A DNA stretch of 64,000 nt from Valencia hispanica. Lineage: Eukaryota; Chordata; Actinopteri; Cyprinodontiformes; Valenciidae. A program made the position numbers and the translations under genes. How positions within the stretch are numbered: the first letter of the stretch is position 1; the number at the start of each line of letters is the position of its first letter. The stretch spans positions 37,253,001-37,317,000 of the forward strand of contig OY747704.1 in NCBI GenBank assembly GCA_963556495.2, given 5' to 3'. The notes under the pieces are model-generated. The model saw nothing but the letters and a program-made list of their open reading frames with translations. It was not told where the DNA came from and did no database searches. Of the stretch, positions 30,001 through 41,400 are shown in pieces.

Positions 30001-33000
30001 GACAGACAAGTGGGAGGGGGAGGCAAAGGGGGTAGCAGCATTCCCTGACTTGGTTGAAGTCAAACTTGTGGAATTATAAGAGTCCATGGCTGAGGTGAAG
30101 GATAAAACATCCGAGGTGTAACAGGAAAGCTGTTGGTCAGAGGAGAGTGGGATGTCTGTTTGGCTGGGAACAGGAGAGGGGGATGCTGAGCTAGTTCCTG
30201 AACTGAACCTGTTGAAGAATATGTTCAGTTCATTGGCTCTGTCCATACTTCCATCTATCCAATCTTTCCTGTCCTTAAAAACTGTGATCTTTCTCATTCC
30301 TGACCAGACATCTCTGATATTGTTCCTCTGTAGTTTGTTCTCAAGCTTCTTCCTGTATGCCTCCTTGCTGTCTCTGATCTTGACCTTAAGTTGCTTCTGT
30401 ATACTCCTCAGTAATTCCCTGTCTCCCTCCCTGAAGGCTCTTTTTTCTTGTTTAGCAGTTCCTTCAGGTCACTGGTGATCCAGGGTTTGTTATTAGGGAG
30501 GCATCTCACTGTTCTGGTGGGGATGATGTTGTCCACACAGAAGTTTATATAGTCAGTCACACACTCAGTCATTGCATTGATGTCCTCTCCGTGTGCTTGG
30601 CAAAGAGTCATCCAGTCTGTGGTTGCAAAACAACCCTGCAGGGCTTCTTCAGCTTCCTGTGACCATTTTCTCACAGTTCGTTTTATCACAGGTTGCCTCT
30701 GAACAAGTAGTTTATATTCTGAACAGAAAAAAACAAGACTGTGATCTGATTGTCCCAGAGGAGGTCTTGGTTTGGACATGTATGGATCCTTTACATTTGC
30801 ATAAAACAAATCCAAGCTCCTGTTTTCTCTTGTAGAGCAGCTGACAAACTGTTGAAATGTTGGAAGTGTAGTAGAGAGCGAGGCATGATTAAAATCACCA
30901 GATATTGCCACAAATGCATTGGGGTGCTGTGTCTGTAGCTTAGCAACAACGGAACTGATGACATCACATGCAGTGTCAGCAACGGCTGAAGGTGGAATGT
31001 AAAACACTGCCAAAATTATACTGGTGAACTCTCTTGGTAAATAATATGGACGAAAACTAACTGCCAAGAGGTCGACATCTGGGCTGCAGAGACGACACCT
31101 CACAGTAACATGTCCTGGATGACACCATCTGTTGTTGACAAGCACTGCTACTCCACCACCTTTTCTTTTTCTGCTCGTCTTCAGATCTCTGTCTGCTCGT
31201 ACAGTCATGAAGCCTGGCAGAGAGACGTTGGAGTCGGGGATATGATCCAGCAGCCACGTCTCAGTAAAACACATAACACTGCATTCACGGTACTCTGGCT
31301 GAGTCCTTGTAAGGGCTTGGAGTTCATCCATCTTGTTAGCCAGTGATCTTACGTTGCCCATTATGATCGATGGAAGAGATGGCTTGAACTTCCTTTTTCT
31401 CTGTCTCCTTTTCGCTCCTGCTCTGCATCCACGTCTCCTCCTTATCAATTCATCAGGAATTTGTGGCTTCAGTTGAGGTATTATTTCAGCTTTTGCGATG
31501 TTAATCAGCTGCTCCCGGCTGTAAACCACATTGTTGCCATGGTTACGCATCATAACAAATTGTCAAAAAGGAAAAAATTACAGCAAAAATCCTTCCAGCT
31601 TCACAGCACCAAAGACTAGAAAGTATACAGGTCAAAAAATGCTATCTTCTTTAAGAAAAAGAGGAACCAATGTACAAAAAAACCAAAGCTTAATATATAA
31701 CCAACAGAGCCACTCCAACGTGCAGCCACCCAGAGCAGCGCAATTCTAGAAATTCTAGATTGACGTTTTACTGCAATCACAGCTGCAAGTCTTTTGAGGT
31801 TTGTTTCTAACCTAACCCGCTATTCACATCATGAGACAGATTTTTCAGCAGATTCTTCAGTATGGCATACCTCATCATTGTATGGGAAGTATCTGTGAAA
31901 ACTGATTTTCCATGTCTTGCCTTTTACTTTAACTCTGGACTCTGACTGGACCATTACAAACTTGGATCGAAACCATTTCATTGTTTCTCCAGTTGTCTGT
32001 TAATGGTTGTTCTCCTGCTGGAAGGCAAACTTCTATTCCAGTCTCATGTCTTTTAGGGTCCCTAATAGTAATTTTCCCAGTGTTGTCCTGTATTTAGCTC
32101 CATCCATCTTTCCATCAACTCTAACCTGTATTGCTGAAGAAAAGTATCACCATAGCATGACACTGCCCCCACCATTTGTCATTCAGTGCTTGTGGATGCA
32201 CATCTAAATCGAGCTATGGCAATAATCGAGCTAATACTTTAACCAGAAAGGGAGCCTTTATCAGAGCATATATGTTAGTAAGAAAATGAAATTATTGAAT
32301 GAAGTGCGTTGAACTCTGCTATGGTAGGGGGCGACACATGCTTTTTCGCGTTGGCATTCTTCTGCTTGGCCTATAGCATCACACAGATAGTAAACAAGTA
32401 CTGGCGGCAGTAAAGCAGACAGAATAAAAGCAAGATATGCCCAGCGAGCAAAGAAATGGACGACAACAGTGGTGCAGCACAGTACATTTCTTACATACTG
32501 TACTGTTTGATTGCATTACACTCGTTGTTGTTGTTGCTTCTGTGTTGTCGAACCTTTGAATCCCCATATCGATCAGCATTTAGGCCAGTGTGTGCTTGTG
32601 TAGCTGTCTTTTAGATTAGTCAACTTTGCAGCTGATAAAGGGAGCTCCTGTTCATACCAAAGCTGTGAAATTTAGTCCAAATAAATCACATCTTGATAGT
32701 CTTACTATCTTTATTACACATAGAAAGGTCAATGTAACATCTTTTTACTCTGGTATAAGTAGCCAGATTTGAATCAATTCACAGTGAACCACATAGGCTT
32801 TCTTTTGCAGGTAAAAGCCTGATCCATTTATGATTGTTTCAGGACCCCTCTGACTCTTTGAAGGTTTACTGCAGTCTGAGCACTGACTGTGATGGTTATC
32901 TGATGAAAGGGAGTCGTGTTTACAACAGGCCTGGGCTACCTGAGAGCTTACTTAGCAGAAAGAGGACAGTGCAGTAAAATACATATACATAAATGGAGCG

Positions 33001-36000
33001 CTCCTTTTTTTGTCTTTGCCGCCAGCTTTTATTCTACTTTCTCTTACTCCTTGTGACAAGGTTGAAGGGGAAAAAATAGTGGTTACCATGGAAATTGCTC
33101 TGTTCTGACCTGTGTACGGGTTAATTTTGTGACGAGCTCATTTCCTGCCTGAGTCAGAGACAAACCGGAGAAATACTGTAACACTGGAACAGAAATTAAT
33201 AAACATATTTGTTTATTTTAAACAGTTGCTTGAACCTTATTTAACTCCCTACCATTTTTAATTGCAGATATTTTAGATAAAAACAAGAGATTTTTTTCTA
33301 CATGTGAACTACAAGTGAGAGGACAAGCTCTAACATCTTGATGCTGTCGCTATTTGTTACTCAGTCTTTTTTTTCTCTCCTGGTTCTGTCTCTCCTGTTC
33401 TCCGCTCATGATGTGTTTGCTGCCCTACTTTCAGTGAGAATGCAACCTCACAGCTGCATGTTCCTTAAATCCCTTCTTATATTGAGAGCAGTTCAGAGAG
33501 GTTAGAACAGAGCAGACCTCTCAGAGTAAAAGTAACTCCCCAAAGTCTAGATTTAACTGCAGATTTAAAATGTTTCCAAATATCAGTATTCACACCCAAT
33601 CTGAGCTCTGTATTATTATTAAAATCTTAAATTCAAAACTGACAGTGATGACAGTTGGGTAAAAATGTTTTAGCCAGAGATAATAAATCATACAAGCAAA
33701 TTATTAAGGTCATTAATATAAACCTATCCAAGTCCCAATCTGTCATGATTTTGGGGTGGTGATGGTGATTGTCTGTATTGTTTAACACTGAATTTAGGAT
33801 ATTGTTGTTGTTGTTGTTTTTTTAACTTGCTCATGTTCAAAACTAATCTACAACAAACTTCTCCAAAATCTACATGTTTTACATTTAATCTTTTAATGGA
33901 AAGTTATATCAAGTTTTAAATTGGTTGACTGACTTGCAGGTCACATAAAACTTTTATAAATTTTCACAAGCAGAATTCACAAGCAAATTTGGCAGAGTCT
34001 CACAAAGTCTTGGAAGTATTGTATCATCAGTGTTATAGACAATAGCATAGATCTGAAGCAGAAACTCATCAGAGGGCAGGTGGAAAATATGGCAAAAAAA
34101 TAATTGTTTCTCAACACAGCAGAGGCTTGATGCCACTCCCAAATCCAGACCCATTAACTCCAAATTGTTTACACAAAAAGTTAATACTACAGGTTTGGCT
34201 GTGTAAGGATACAGAATCCATGACATTATTGTAACATACTGTAAAAATTAAGCAAATTTAATATTGAATAGAAATGATATATACTGTATAGAATATATAT
34301 TGACTCTTATTGCTGAAGAGAGGACATACAAGCAAAAAAATATAATTGTGATAATGAAGAAAAGAATGATTTTGAAGATGATGATTGGAATCATGATAAT
34401 GCTAATGAGGATGATGATGAAATGAGACCACGGTGTTCAGGATGATGTGGATTATGAGGATACATGAGGGTAATGGTGGTGATGAGGATTATGAGGATGA
34501 GAGGGATAAAGATCATGAGAATGAGGATAATAGTGGTATAGATGATGTGGACAAGAATGAGGACACTGATGAAATGGCAAAATTGTCACAGAAGAGGAGG
34601 AAGACAAAGATGATGAGGAGAATATGGATATGAAGATGATGATGAGGAATGATGATGGTTATGAGTGTGAGGAGCATGGCGATAATGAGAATGATGGGAA
34701 TGAAGATGATGATTTGGACAACAGCAAAGAGTAATAATGAGGGTGATGGGTATCAATGATTATTTTGGCGACAATGATGGGACACTGATGAGAGTGAAAA
34801 TGGTAAGGATGATGTTGCTGAGGGTGATCATATTGAAGATAAAGAATATTGTGATGACTGAGGAGGAGCGCACTGTATATGGTGATGATGAGAATGTGTG
34901 ATGTAGATGAGAATGATAATTATAATGAGGATGAGGGTGATGTTATAGTGAACTTTAATTGCAGTGTTTGTTAATAACATATCCTAAAAAGTGTCCAATG
35001 TATGAGAAGTAAATAATGACGTTTATTTGAGCAAGAAGTGGCAGCATATTTTTACAACACAGATTTGAAACTGACCCACTTTTCTACAAATGGCATATGT
35101 GACTCACAAACTTGGATGACCCCAAAGGAGATGAATGTAATCTTTTCCTGACCACTCCAAATGGCGAACAAACATTACATCATGTTCCTTCTTCCTCCAT
35201 CTTTCTGTTTCTGAAAGTCCTGTCAAGCAAACAATGGCACAATAATGCAGATCTGACTGTTTTTTTTTTTTTCTTGCAGCAGACCCCATGAAGATGATTG
35301 GTGTCTGTGTGTTTGCTTCTGATTCTGTGCAGGTCGACCCAGATAAAAACCTACTCGTGGGATAATGCTCAGGTGGTGCTAGCTGGGAACAAGTGTGATA
35401 TGGAGGAAGAGAGGGTTGTCTCGGTGGATAGTGGTCGCCTGCTGGCCGAACAGTTAGGTAGGTCATACAACAACATCCACAAACATTTGAAGTTATTATG
35501 CAAGACAATGAAAGTGTTGCATAGAAACATTATAGACACCACCCTGCAGAAGTTAACATTCGTCTTGAACTTTCTCACATTTTGCCAAGTTAAAATAAAC
35601 CTCAGTGTATGTTATTGGAATTGAATTGGATAAATTGACATAAAGGAGTGCATATAATATATGATGCTGAAAGAAAAATTAACGGTTTTAAAAATGTTTT
35701 TTAATCTATAAAGTGTGGATTGCTTTTGTGTATAGCCCCTAAGCAAATACTTTGTAGATCATGATTAGATTTCGGTCTGAATTTCAAATAGGCCACCATA
35801 AAACATGAATGTGCTTTGATGTGAACCAGTGTTTCCCAACCCTGGTCCCTGCTAAGCCTGTGTTAAAGCAGGGAAACATCTAAAACATGCAAGGCAGTGG
35901 ACTTGAGGACCAAGGTTGAGAATCACTGATCTAAACTATTTCATTCTAGCTCTGACTCTACGTTTAGAGTTGTTGTTAAATGGTAAATGAGTTGAATTTA

Positions 36001-36986
36001 TATAGCGCTTTTCTGGTCTTGCTGACCACTCAATGTGCTTTACACTATAGCTACATTTACCTATAATCAGATCTGTAGACAACTTGGTGCTTAGTGCCTT
36101 GCCCTGTAACACATCGACATGTGGCATCGCTAGAATTGAACAGGCAACCTAAATCTGCATCTAATTGCAAGATGACCACTCTACACATTGATCCACCATC
36201 ATTGTTGTACTCCTGAAAGTTGAACCTTCGCCAAAAATCTCAAGTCTTTTGCAGTCTGTGACAAATTTTCCTCAGTTACTGGATTGGCTTACCTCTCCCT
36301 GCTAAAAAAAGAAGATCCCCCAATGCATAATGCTACCAACACCATGTTTCATCATGGGGGTGTGTTCATGATGTACAGACTTCCTTTTTTCACTCCATGT
36401 GTAATTTTACATGTTGACCTAGAAGTTTCGGTCTCATCTGGCCAGAGCACCCTTTTTACTTTTTTGTCTCCTATGTACCCTACATGGCTTGTTGCAAGCT
36501 GTAAACAGGAAGTTACTTTACTTTCAACAAAGACTTTCTTCATGTCACTCACAGATTTGTAGTGGGATACTAAAGCTGTCCAGTCAGTAGATTCTGCCAC
36601 CTGAGCTGTGGATGGCTGCAGGTCTCAAAGAGTTATAATAGACTTTTTGGCAGCTTCTCTGATAAATGCTCTTCTTGCCTGGCCGATAGGTTTAGGAGGA
36701 TCGTCATGTCTCGGCAGGCTTACTTTTTGTGTCATACTCTCTTCATTTTCAAAGAATGGATTGAACTCTTGAACATTTTGTTTTCTTATCTCCAGGTTTT
36801 GAGTTCTTTGAGACGAGCGCAAAAGACAACATCAACGTCAAGCAGACCTTCGAACGTCTCGTCGACCTAATTTGTGACAAGATGTCAGAGAGCTTGGACA
36901 CTGATCCTGCTGTCACCACCGGAGCCCCCACCGCCAAACTGACAGATAACGCTCCGCCTCTCCAGCAGCCTGGATGCAACTGTTAG
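18686..36986 (+). CDS. rab3c: Rab3C small GTPase, 4 coding exons
   Basis: Synaptic-vesicle Rab GTPase controlling regulated exocytosis. Coding exons: 18686-18910, 23651-23769, 35333-35457, 36796-36986; all GT/AG and in phase, 219 residues (human RAB3C 227). Visible: G1 GNSSVGKTS, switch I STVGIDF, G3 DTAGQE, G4 NKCD, G5 TSAK, the Rab3-specific [13 protein letters not shown] N-terminus (here [10 protein letters not shown]), and a C-terminal CNC for double geranylgeranylation. The sequence is very close across all Rab3 paralogues; the name rests mainly on the position between plk2 and pde4d. The ATG is the first three bases after an AG acceptor, so exon 1 is upstream and probably noncoding, or adds a short N-terminal piece as in human. 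Introns are large and transposon-filled. Confidence 0.92.
19137..20010 (+). mobile_element. Tc1-like transposon remnant in rab3c intron
   Basis: The left end (19150-19200) and right end (19840-20010) match, as inverted sequence, the terminal regions of a common fish Tc1 family. Near 19780 the transposase C-terminal part reads in the plus sense. The interior has decayed and part is missing. The same family's ends occur again at 38550-39100. Confidence 0.6.
21505..22680 (-). mobile_element. Tc1-like remnant interrupted by a SINE
   Basis: Minus-sense Tc1 remnant. DNA near 21530-21620 resembles the terminal repeat, and 21900-22060 covers the region of the second catalytic aspartate and the GGS block. 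The homology breaks at 22337 and resumes at about 22616 with the start of the helix-turn-helix coding part. The gap is the SINE at 22338-22607. Confidence 0.7.
22338..22607 (+). mobile_element. tRNA-derived SINE nested in a Tc1 copy
   Basis: The head GGCGACCGTGGCTCAGGTGG holds a pol III A box and GTTTGAATCCC near 22383 is the B box. The rest follows a common fish SINE body, ending in an AAAGTGCTTTGTGGTCCTCTG-like segment. Flanking 8-base duplication: ACAGTACT at 22330-22337 and ACATTACT at 22608-22615, with one mismatch. Confidence 0.8.
24352..25000 (+). mobile_element. hAT-type (Charlie-like) transposon fragment
   Basis: It begins CAGTGGTTCTCAAATATTGGGGCG, the usual start of Charlie-like hAT elements in vertebrates. 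A short ORF follows from 24756 with an early transposase-like start, then decays. The right terminal repeat is not seen, so the end coordinate is approximate. Confidence 0.5.
25404..27014 (-). mobile_element. Nearly intact Tc1/mariner transposon, 1.6 kb
   Basis: CACAGTGGCTTGCAAAAGTATTCGG at the left is mirrored at the right, with about 215 bp of imperfect inverted terminal repeat on each side and TA at both outer borders. The transposase is on the minus strand in two overlapping ORFs, 26128-26643 (helix-turn-helix domains, then LWSDETK) and 25623-26246 ([28 protein letters not shown]). Second D and E are separated by 34 residues, giving DD34E. A single frameshift near 26150-26165 separates them; otherwise no stops are seen. 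It sits in TA-rich sequence in rab3c intron 3 (coding-exon numbering: between exons at 23769 and 35333). Confidence 0.95.
27015..27068. repeat. (TA)27 microsatellite
   Basis: Pure TA dinucleotides starting at the target duplication of the Tc1 element. TA-rich sequence also lies on its left side (25381-25403), so the element landed in, or seeded, a TA tract. Confidence 0.9.
27834..31750 (-). mobile_element. Near full-length L2/Rex1-type LINE, interrupted
   Basis: Non-LTR retrotransposon on the minus strand. The endonuclease ORF at 30408-31553 has [26 protein letters not shown] and SDHSLV. The reverse transcriptase is split by frameshifts into 29791-30297, 29523-29819 and 28726-29544, with [29 protein letters not shown] and YSDDSA (usually YADD). 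The 3' end at 27834-28055 carries a short AATTG-type repeat tail and TTTATTGATCC. TTCTAGA lies at both borders and may be a target duplication. A second copy of the same family interrupts it at 28056-28781. Confidence 0.9.
28056..28781 (+). mobile_element. 5'-truncated copy of the same LINE, nested
   Basis: Plus-strand copy starting inside the reverse transcriptase ([12 protein letters not shown]) and running to its own 3' end with ATTGAATTGAATTTTG. The ORF at 28076-28696 is open for 206 codons and is closely similar to the outer copy (e.g. [10 protein letters not shown] in both). The outer element's sequence stops just before this insert (AAAATCAAAAAA) and resumes just after it (ATGGACAACCC on the minus strand), so this copy inserted into it. 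Confidence 0.85.
32201..35332. other. Rest of rab3c intron, including GAT-rich tract
   Basis: No exon is recognised. Apart from the GATGA-rich tract at 34347-34945 the sequence is AT-rich with no identified element. Short ORFs in the tract are artefacts of the repeat. Confidence 0.5.
34347..34945 (+). repeat. Imperfect GAT/GATGAG-rich tract
   Basis: About 600 bases of strongly purine-rich, interrupted GATGATGAGGATAATG-type repeat on the plus strand. It is decayed simple sequence. It lies within the large rab3c intron about 390 bases before the third coding exon. Strand purine bias could favour triplex or unusual structure, which is speculative. Confidence 0.75.
35827..35928. mobile_element. 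Short hAT MITE nested in Tc1
   Basis: 102 bases with terminal inverted repeats CAGTGTTTCCCAACCCTGG and, from the other end, CAGTGATTCTCAACCTTGG (19 of 22 bases match). Outside are ATGTGAAC and ATCTAAAC, a plausible decayed 8-base target duplication. The sequence between matches a common fish hAT MITE as I remember it, with an internal deletion. Confidence 0.75.
35977..36201 (-). mobile_element. tRNA-derived SINE nested in Tc1
   Basis: Minus-oriented SINE. On the plus strand it begins AAATGGTAAATGAG with TATATAGCGCTT and ends with the reversed tRNA head near 36170-36195. TTGTTGT flanks both sides (35970-35976 and 36202-36208) as a target duplication. The promoter boxes have decayed. Confidence 0.65.
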
Positions 36987-39600
36987 TGAGCGGCGTTAGA
37001 AACCTATCAGGGCAGTAAAGTGCAGGAGGTCCTCGCTCTGCCAGTACCGCCCTCTTTGGACTGCAGTTCAAAGCCTGTTTAGTAGTAAAAATTGCAAAGG
37101 CTGTTGCATTATCTCCTCAACTTTATCACCTTATATAATAAGCAAGTAACAAGGACTACAGTCATTACTAATGTAAGACATATAACTTCACAGGTTATCT
37201 AGAATATAGGGAATCAGTATCCTTCAGTTAGTTAGTTTGATAATAAACCAATCCTGTCTGGCAGGGCTTGAAATAGTTCAACACTTAAACTTACACTTCA
37301 GACCTTTAATATATTTATGAAAACCTATACAAGAAATAGAATCAGTGAGTGCTTTAATACGTCTATAAAGTTTTCTGTATGGTGTAAATCGTCCTTTTTT
37401 TCTGGGTAATTTTGATTCCTAGAGCTGCCAAATCTAGGATTTAGCGCACTAGGCGATGTAGCGGCTTTCCTTTGTGTAATGACTGTAATAATAAGCCTCT
37501 GGCTATGACTGTGCAGTAAGTGAGCGTGGATTTGCATGAGTGTGTCATGTCATGTTGCCATTGAATAATCAACTACCTTTTGGGGAAAAAAGTGGCCTTT
37601 CAGCATCTCCAACTCGGCCTCTGTAAGTCCCTCTGTAAGTCCTGGAATGAACTGAGTCTGTGTAACTGATGTGAGTACAGTTTCAACCCTTTGCTGTATG
37701 TAGATGTGGGAATTCTCTAATAAGTATCTTAAAAGCAACTCAATCATTATCCTCAGCCTTTAAGTGTTTGATGCAAAGAGCATGCTGCCAAAAACTCAAA
37801 CATGTGTGCTGTTTTATCTGAAGATAGGCCTTACCCAAAGCTCCTCTTCCTCAGCTCCATTTCATCAAAGCACAGTAAAGCATATGATAAAAACAGACAA
37901 TGCGTCCTGGCATGGAATAAACAGCCATAATTTCTTATTCAGCATGATTTGTGCTGTAAAATTGAAACCCTTCTTTAAAAAAAGAAAACTGTATGTTGCT
38001 TTAAAAAACATAAATATACACCACCTTTGTCTTTGATAAGTGCGTGCGTTGTAAAAGTCGTAAGTAGTTTAAAAAATTCAAAAAGTTTCCAGTTCATCTC
38101 ATAAATTCATTTAAAAAGTGCCAAAACATTACAATCCCCATAACAGTGTCAGTTGCTTGTTGCATAGGGAAACAAAACTACAAAAATGTAAAAAAAATAA
38201 TTAAAAAATGCATGGTCAGTCCTGACGTATTGGTGTAGAGTTATATTCTGAGACACTGTAAATATCACTGTCTTACAGATTTAGGAGCATTGTCATGGCA
38301 CTCGCTGTGAAATGCAATGGGCCAACAAGTGCAATATTTTATGGATGAAATCCTGTAAATAGTTTCCTTTTGTCATCTTGTCCAACAGCTCCATCTGCAG
38401 TTTGTGAGAGAAAACTGGACGACATGAATCTGAAAATGTGTGCTCTGTGAAAAGAGTGAGGGCTTCATTCAGAACCTCCAGTCACTGAACATGTGTTGTA
38501 ATGTGTATAGTGGACATGAAAGGCTGCAGACCCCGGTTAAAATGGCAGGGGGTTTTTTAGATATAAAAAGATGAGACCAAGATGAATCATTTCAGAACTT
38601 TCCTCAAGAACCTTGGCTGAGGCCCCGGTTCCAGCTGTAAAAACAACAACAAAAAAGCTATTGTAGTCCTCCTAATGGCCTCCCTCCGCACTTTTCTTCT
38701 CATCTTTCCATCATTTTGGTGGGACATTCAGTTCTTGGTTATATCTAATGTCTTGCTAATTATTTTATACCCTTATGGTGACTGATACCTTTTGACAATG
38801 AGACCCCGTGTCATTTTCTGTGAAAAAACCTACTGGAACAGCTGAGGTTTATTTAGTGTAGATCAGATGGCAGCTGTGTAATGACTTCTATTTAGCATGG
38901 GTTGGAATGTGGCCGTTAAATCCGAACACATTTTCCCTACGAAAATATTTTGTATATAATTGTTTTTTTATAGAGTTTTACAGTTTAGAGGTCACATCAA
39001 ATGGGTAAAAAGTTCTGGAATATATTTGTCTTGACATCATTCTTTTACATCACAAAAAACTGCCACTTTAACAGGTGTAGACCTTTTATATTTACTTTTA
39101 GTGTGAGGATGGGTGTATGTGTGTGTGTGTTTGTCTGCCATACTGAAGAGACAAATTAGAGTTCTATAGTGTATTGTTTGTGTATACCTTTTTGTACAAA
39201 TGTATTTGCGTACTGTATGCTGTTCCCGATAACTGTTGGGTGTCGACTGAACTTCTGTTATGTCAAAATGCAGTGTTGTTGTGCAGATAGTCAGGGAGAT
39301 AACCTAGTCCATGCCATATGCTGTACTGTTAACACGAGAAAAGGGATACACTTAAACATGCACACAAAGAGTGTATGTTAGCATCTGTGAACATGTCTTA
39401 TAAAACAACACGGAATAAATTATAGTAGATCCCAAGTAAAGATTCATCTTATAGAGAAGAACAGATCAGCCAGTCAATCGGATAAACAAAATCTCATTTT
39501 AGAAAACTTGACAGATAACTGAATTTCTTTCTTGGGAGTGCAAGCAAAATAAAATTGTATGTTTTTGAGATTATAGAAAATAAATTCAAATTCTATGACT
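36987..39600 (+). other. rab3c 3' UTR and flank
   Basis: No other coding sequence is recognised. AATAAA hexamers occur at about 39413 and 39544-39580, but the used site is unknown. Ends of a Tc1 element lie at 38550-39100. Confidence 0.45.
38550..39100 (+). mobile_element. Internally deleted Tc1-like element in rab3c 3' region
   Basis: The left part (GATGAGACCAAGATGAATC near 38571) and right part (38990-39090, ending CCTTTTATATTTACTTTT) match inverted terminal regions of the Tc1 family also seen at 19137-20010. The transposase is missing. If the rab3c transcript extends this far, part of its UTR derives from this element. Confidence 0.55.
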
Positions 39601-41400
39601 GGGTCTGTTTTTTTTAATCTGTCTTCACTACCTCTAAGCAGGATAGAGGGCGCTGGAGGCTGCTGAGCGGTATACAGTCTCAGCAGTTTATTCAGTTGAT
39701 GCAGTGGGTTGTAAGTGGCCTTTTACAAGACAAAAAGCGCCTCCTAGTGTTAAAATTAGATCTCTGCAAAATGTTATGTTTGCAGTTCCTGCCAAATGTT
39801 CACATATAATCATATGGTTTGGCAGAAACATTGAAATTAAATAACAATTCTGAGGTGGGTAGAGTACTCAAAATTGAACTAAAGTAAAAGTAGCACCACT
39901 TCAACATATTTTAATCAAGTAAAAGAAGTAGCTGTCCAGAAAATTATGGAAGAGTAAAAATGTAAAGCTCTGTAAAAAAAAGTTACTCAAGTACTGAGTA
40001 ACTGATTTAAAAAAAATCAGATTTAATGTTTAAAAATGAAGAAAAAAAAATCTTCTCTACTGCTTATCCTTGCAGGGCCGTGGGGGAGCTGGCGCCTAAC
40101 TCCAGCAGTCTGTGGTAGTGATTTACCTGCAAAAACAAAGATAATCATTTCTATATCTGGAAGCACAAACAAAATTTTTATTAGGTAGATCATCTCAGCT
40201 ACCACAGGATGTCTGCTAATAAATGAATCAAATTTGCTAATTAGTAATTGTATGTCATATCAGTTTCGATGTGAAGTTCTGCGCCGATGATTGTACAAAA
40301 AGTCTTGCTGAAAGTATGGCATCATCCTTGCAGTCTGTGGGTCCTGCAGCTGGTGGTATTGTGCAGCACTGGATGAGGATATAATTTCTGAAACATATAA
40401 GAAAAGTACAAGTCAGTGAAATTATTAACATATATTATTGTAACCTCCCATGTGAGTATGTGCTTGATCTAACATTGTTAATCTTAACAGTTGTAACATG
40501 TAGGCTGTATAAAACAAAGCCTGTAGCTGAACCATCTTCACTTACGATTTCATCAAATGTTTGTTCTTTTTTTTTATTCCTCCATCTGCTTTTTTGCCAT
40601 ACTAGGCCATAAGGTGAACCCGGTTTTTGTTTCATCTCAGTCTCTTCAGCAGGTCTGACCCTCCCTGTAGAGAGCATCAGCGATTTGGCTCCAGACCCTA
40701 AATACATGTTTAGTCGGTGATGCTGTTGAGGTCGTCCCACACAGTAGAGCTGAAACAGTCCCTCAGAATCTCTTCAGTCTCCTCTGACCATTTTCTCACT
40801 GTGCATGTCACACCTGGTTCTCTGTGGACTAGAGGTTTATACACAGGCTGGAGATGAACCAGGTTGTGATATGAGCCCCTCAGGGGAGGGAGAGGTGATG
40901 AGCTATATGACTCCTTGGTGTTGGCATACAATAAGTCCTGTGTTTTACTGTCTATGATCTGGCATCATAAACATTAAAAATCATCAAAACTATTTCATTT
41001 ATTGCATTGGAACGCAACAAGGAAAACACATCCTCCATTTCCTCTAGGGGCTTCTTACTGCAGTGCATATGAAACGTCAAACGGATGAATACAGTAACCT
41101 ACTTATTTATATATAAATTAATAAATAATAATTTTCTCCATTGTTCCTTAAACCACACTCAAGGTTATGGTTATTGTCCACTACAATTTTAAAAACAAAC
41201 TGATGCATGCCTTAAACTACCCCCAGCTGGTTTAAGTCAGTGGAGATATTTTCAGGTGAACGAACAGGGCTGTATGTTAATCTTTTTAGCTTATAGCACT
41301 GGTGCTACAGAGGTTGTTGGTTTTGTAGCACAGACAAAAAAAAAGTTATAGCACCAACACAAATGTCTTTTACAATCTCTAAAATCCAAGATGTAGTGCA
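39601..41400. other. Intergenic region with LINE and hAT fragments
   Basis: A hAT-like fragment, GGTGGGTAGAGTACTCAAA, is at 39850-40010. A minus-sense fragment of an L2-type LINE endonuclease is at 40690-40985. The remainder is unassigned, AT-rich and without coding features. Confidence 0.45.
40690..40985 (-). mobile_element. L2/Rex1-type LINE fragment
   Basis: ORF at 40710-40931 resembles the region after the endonuclease of L2-type LINEs: ANTKESY, then HREPGVTCTVRKWSEETEE, equivalent to [11 protein letters not shown] in the LINE at 27834-31750. It is truncated on both sides and differs enough to be another subfamily. Confidence 0.65.

Larger units (their letters stand above)
27640..32200 (-). 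mobile_element. Tc1-like remnant split by a LINE
   Basis: The left piece, 27640-27833, begins with CGCCTTGCAAAACCATT, like a Tc1 terminal repeat. The right piece, 31757-32200, is the inner transposase region (CTGCAATCACAGCTGCAAGTC, then the CTCCATCCATCTTTCC segment). The LINE lies between them. Inside the left piece, a 21-base unit is duplicated in tandem at 27769-27789 and 27793-27813. Confidence 0.65.
35510..36775 (-). mobile_element. Tc1-like remnant filling rab3c last intron
   Basis: Tc1 sequence in the minus sense starts about 53 bases after the third coding exon (terminal-repeat-like CTTGAACTTTCTCACATTTTGCC near 35563) and ends about 20 bases before the acceptor of the last exon. ORFs at 36352-36600 and 36625-36822 keep [10 protein letters not shown], a first catalytic block, and the upstream DNA-binding region. 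Two other elements interrupt it: a hAT MITE (35827-35928) and a SINE (35977-36201). Confidence 0.75.

Noticed and set aside
34433..34633. Acidic 66-codon ORF
   Set aside because: It is a by-product of the GAT-rich simple repeat; composition is fully explained by the repeat.
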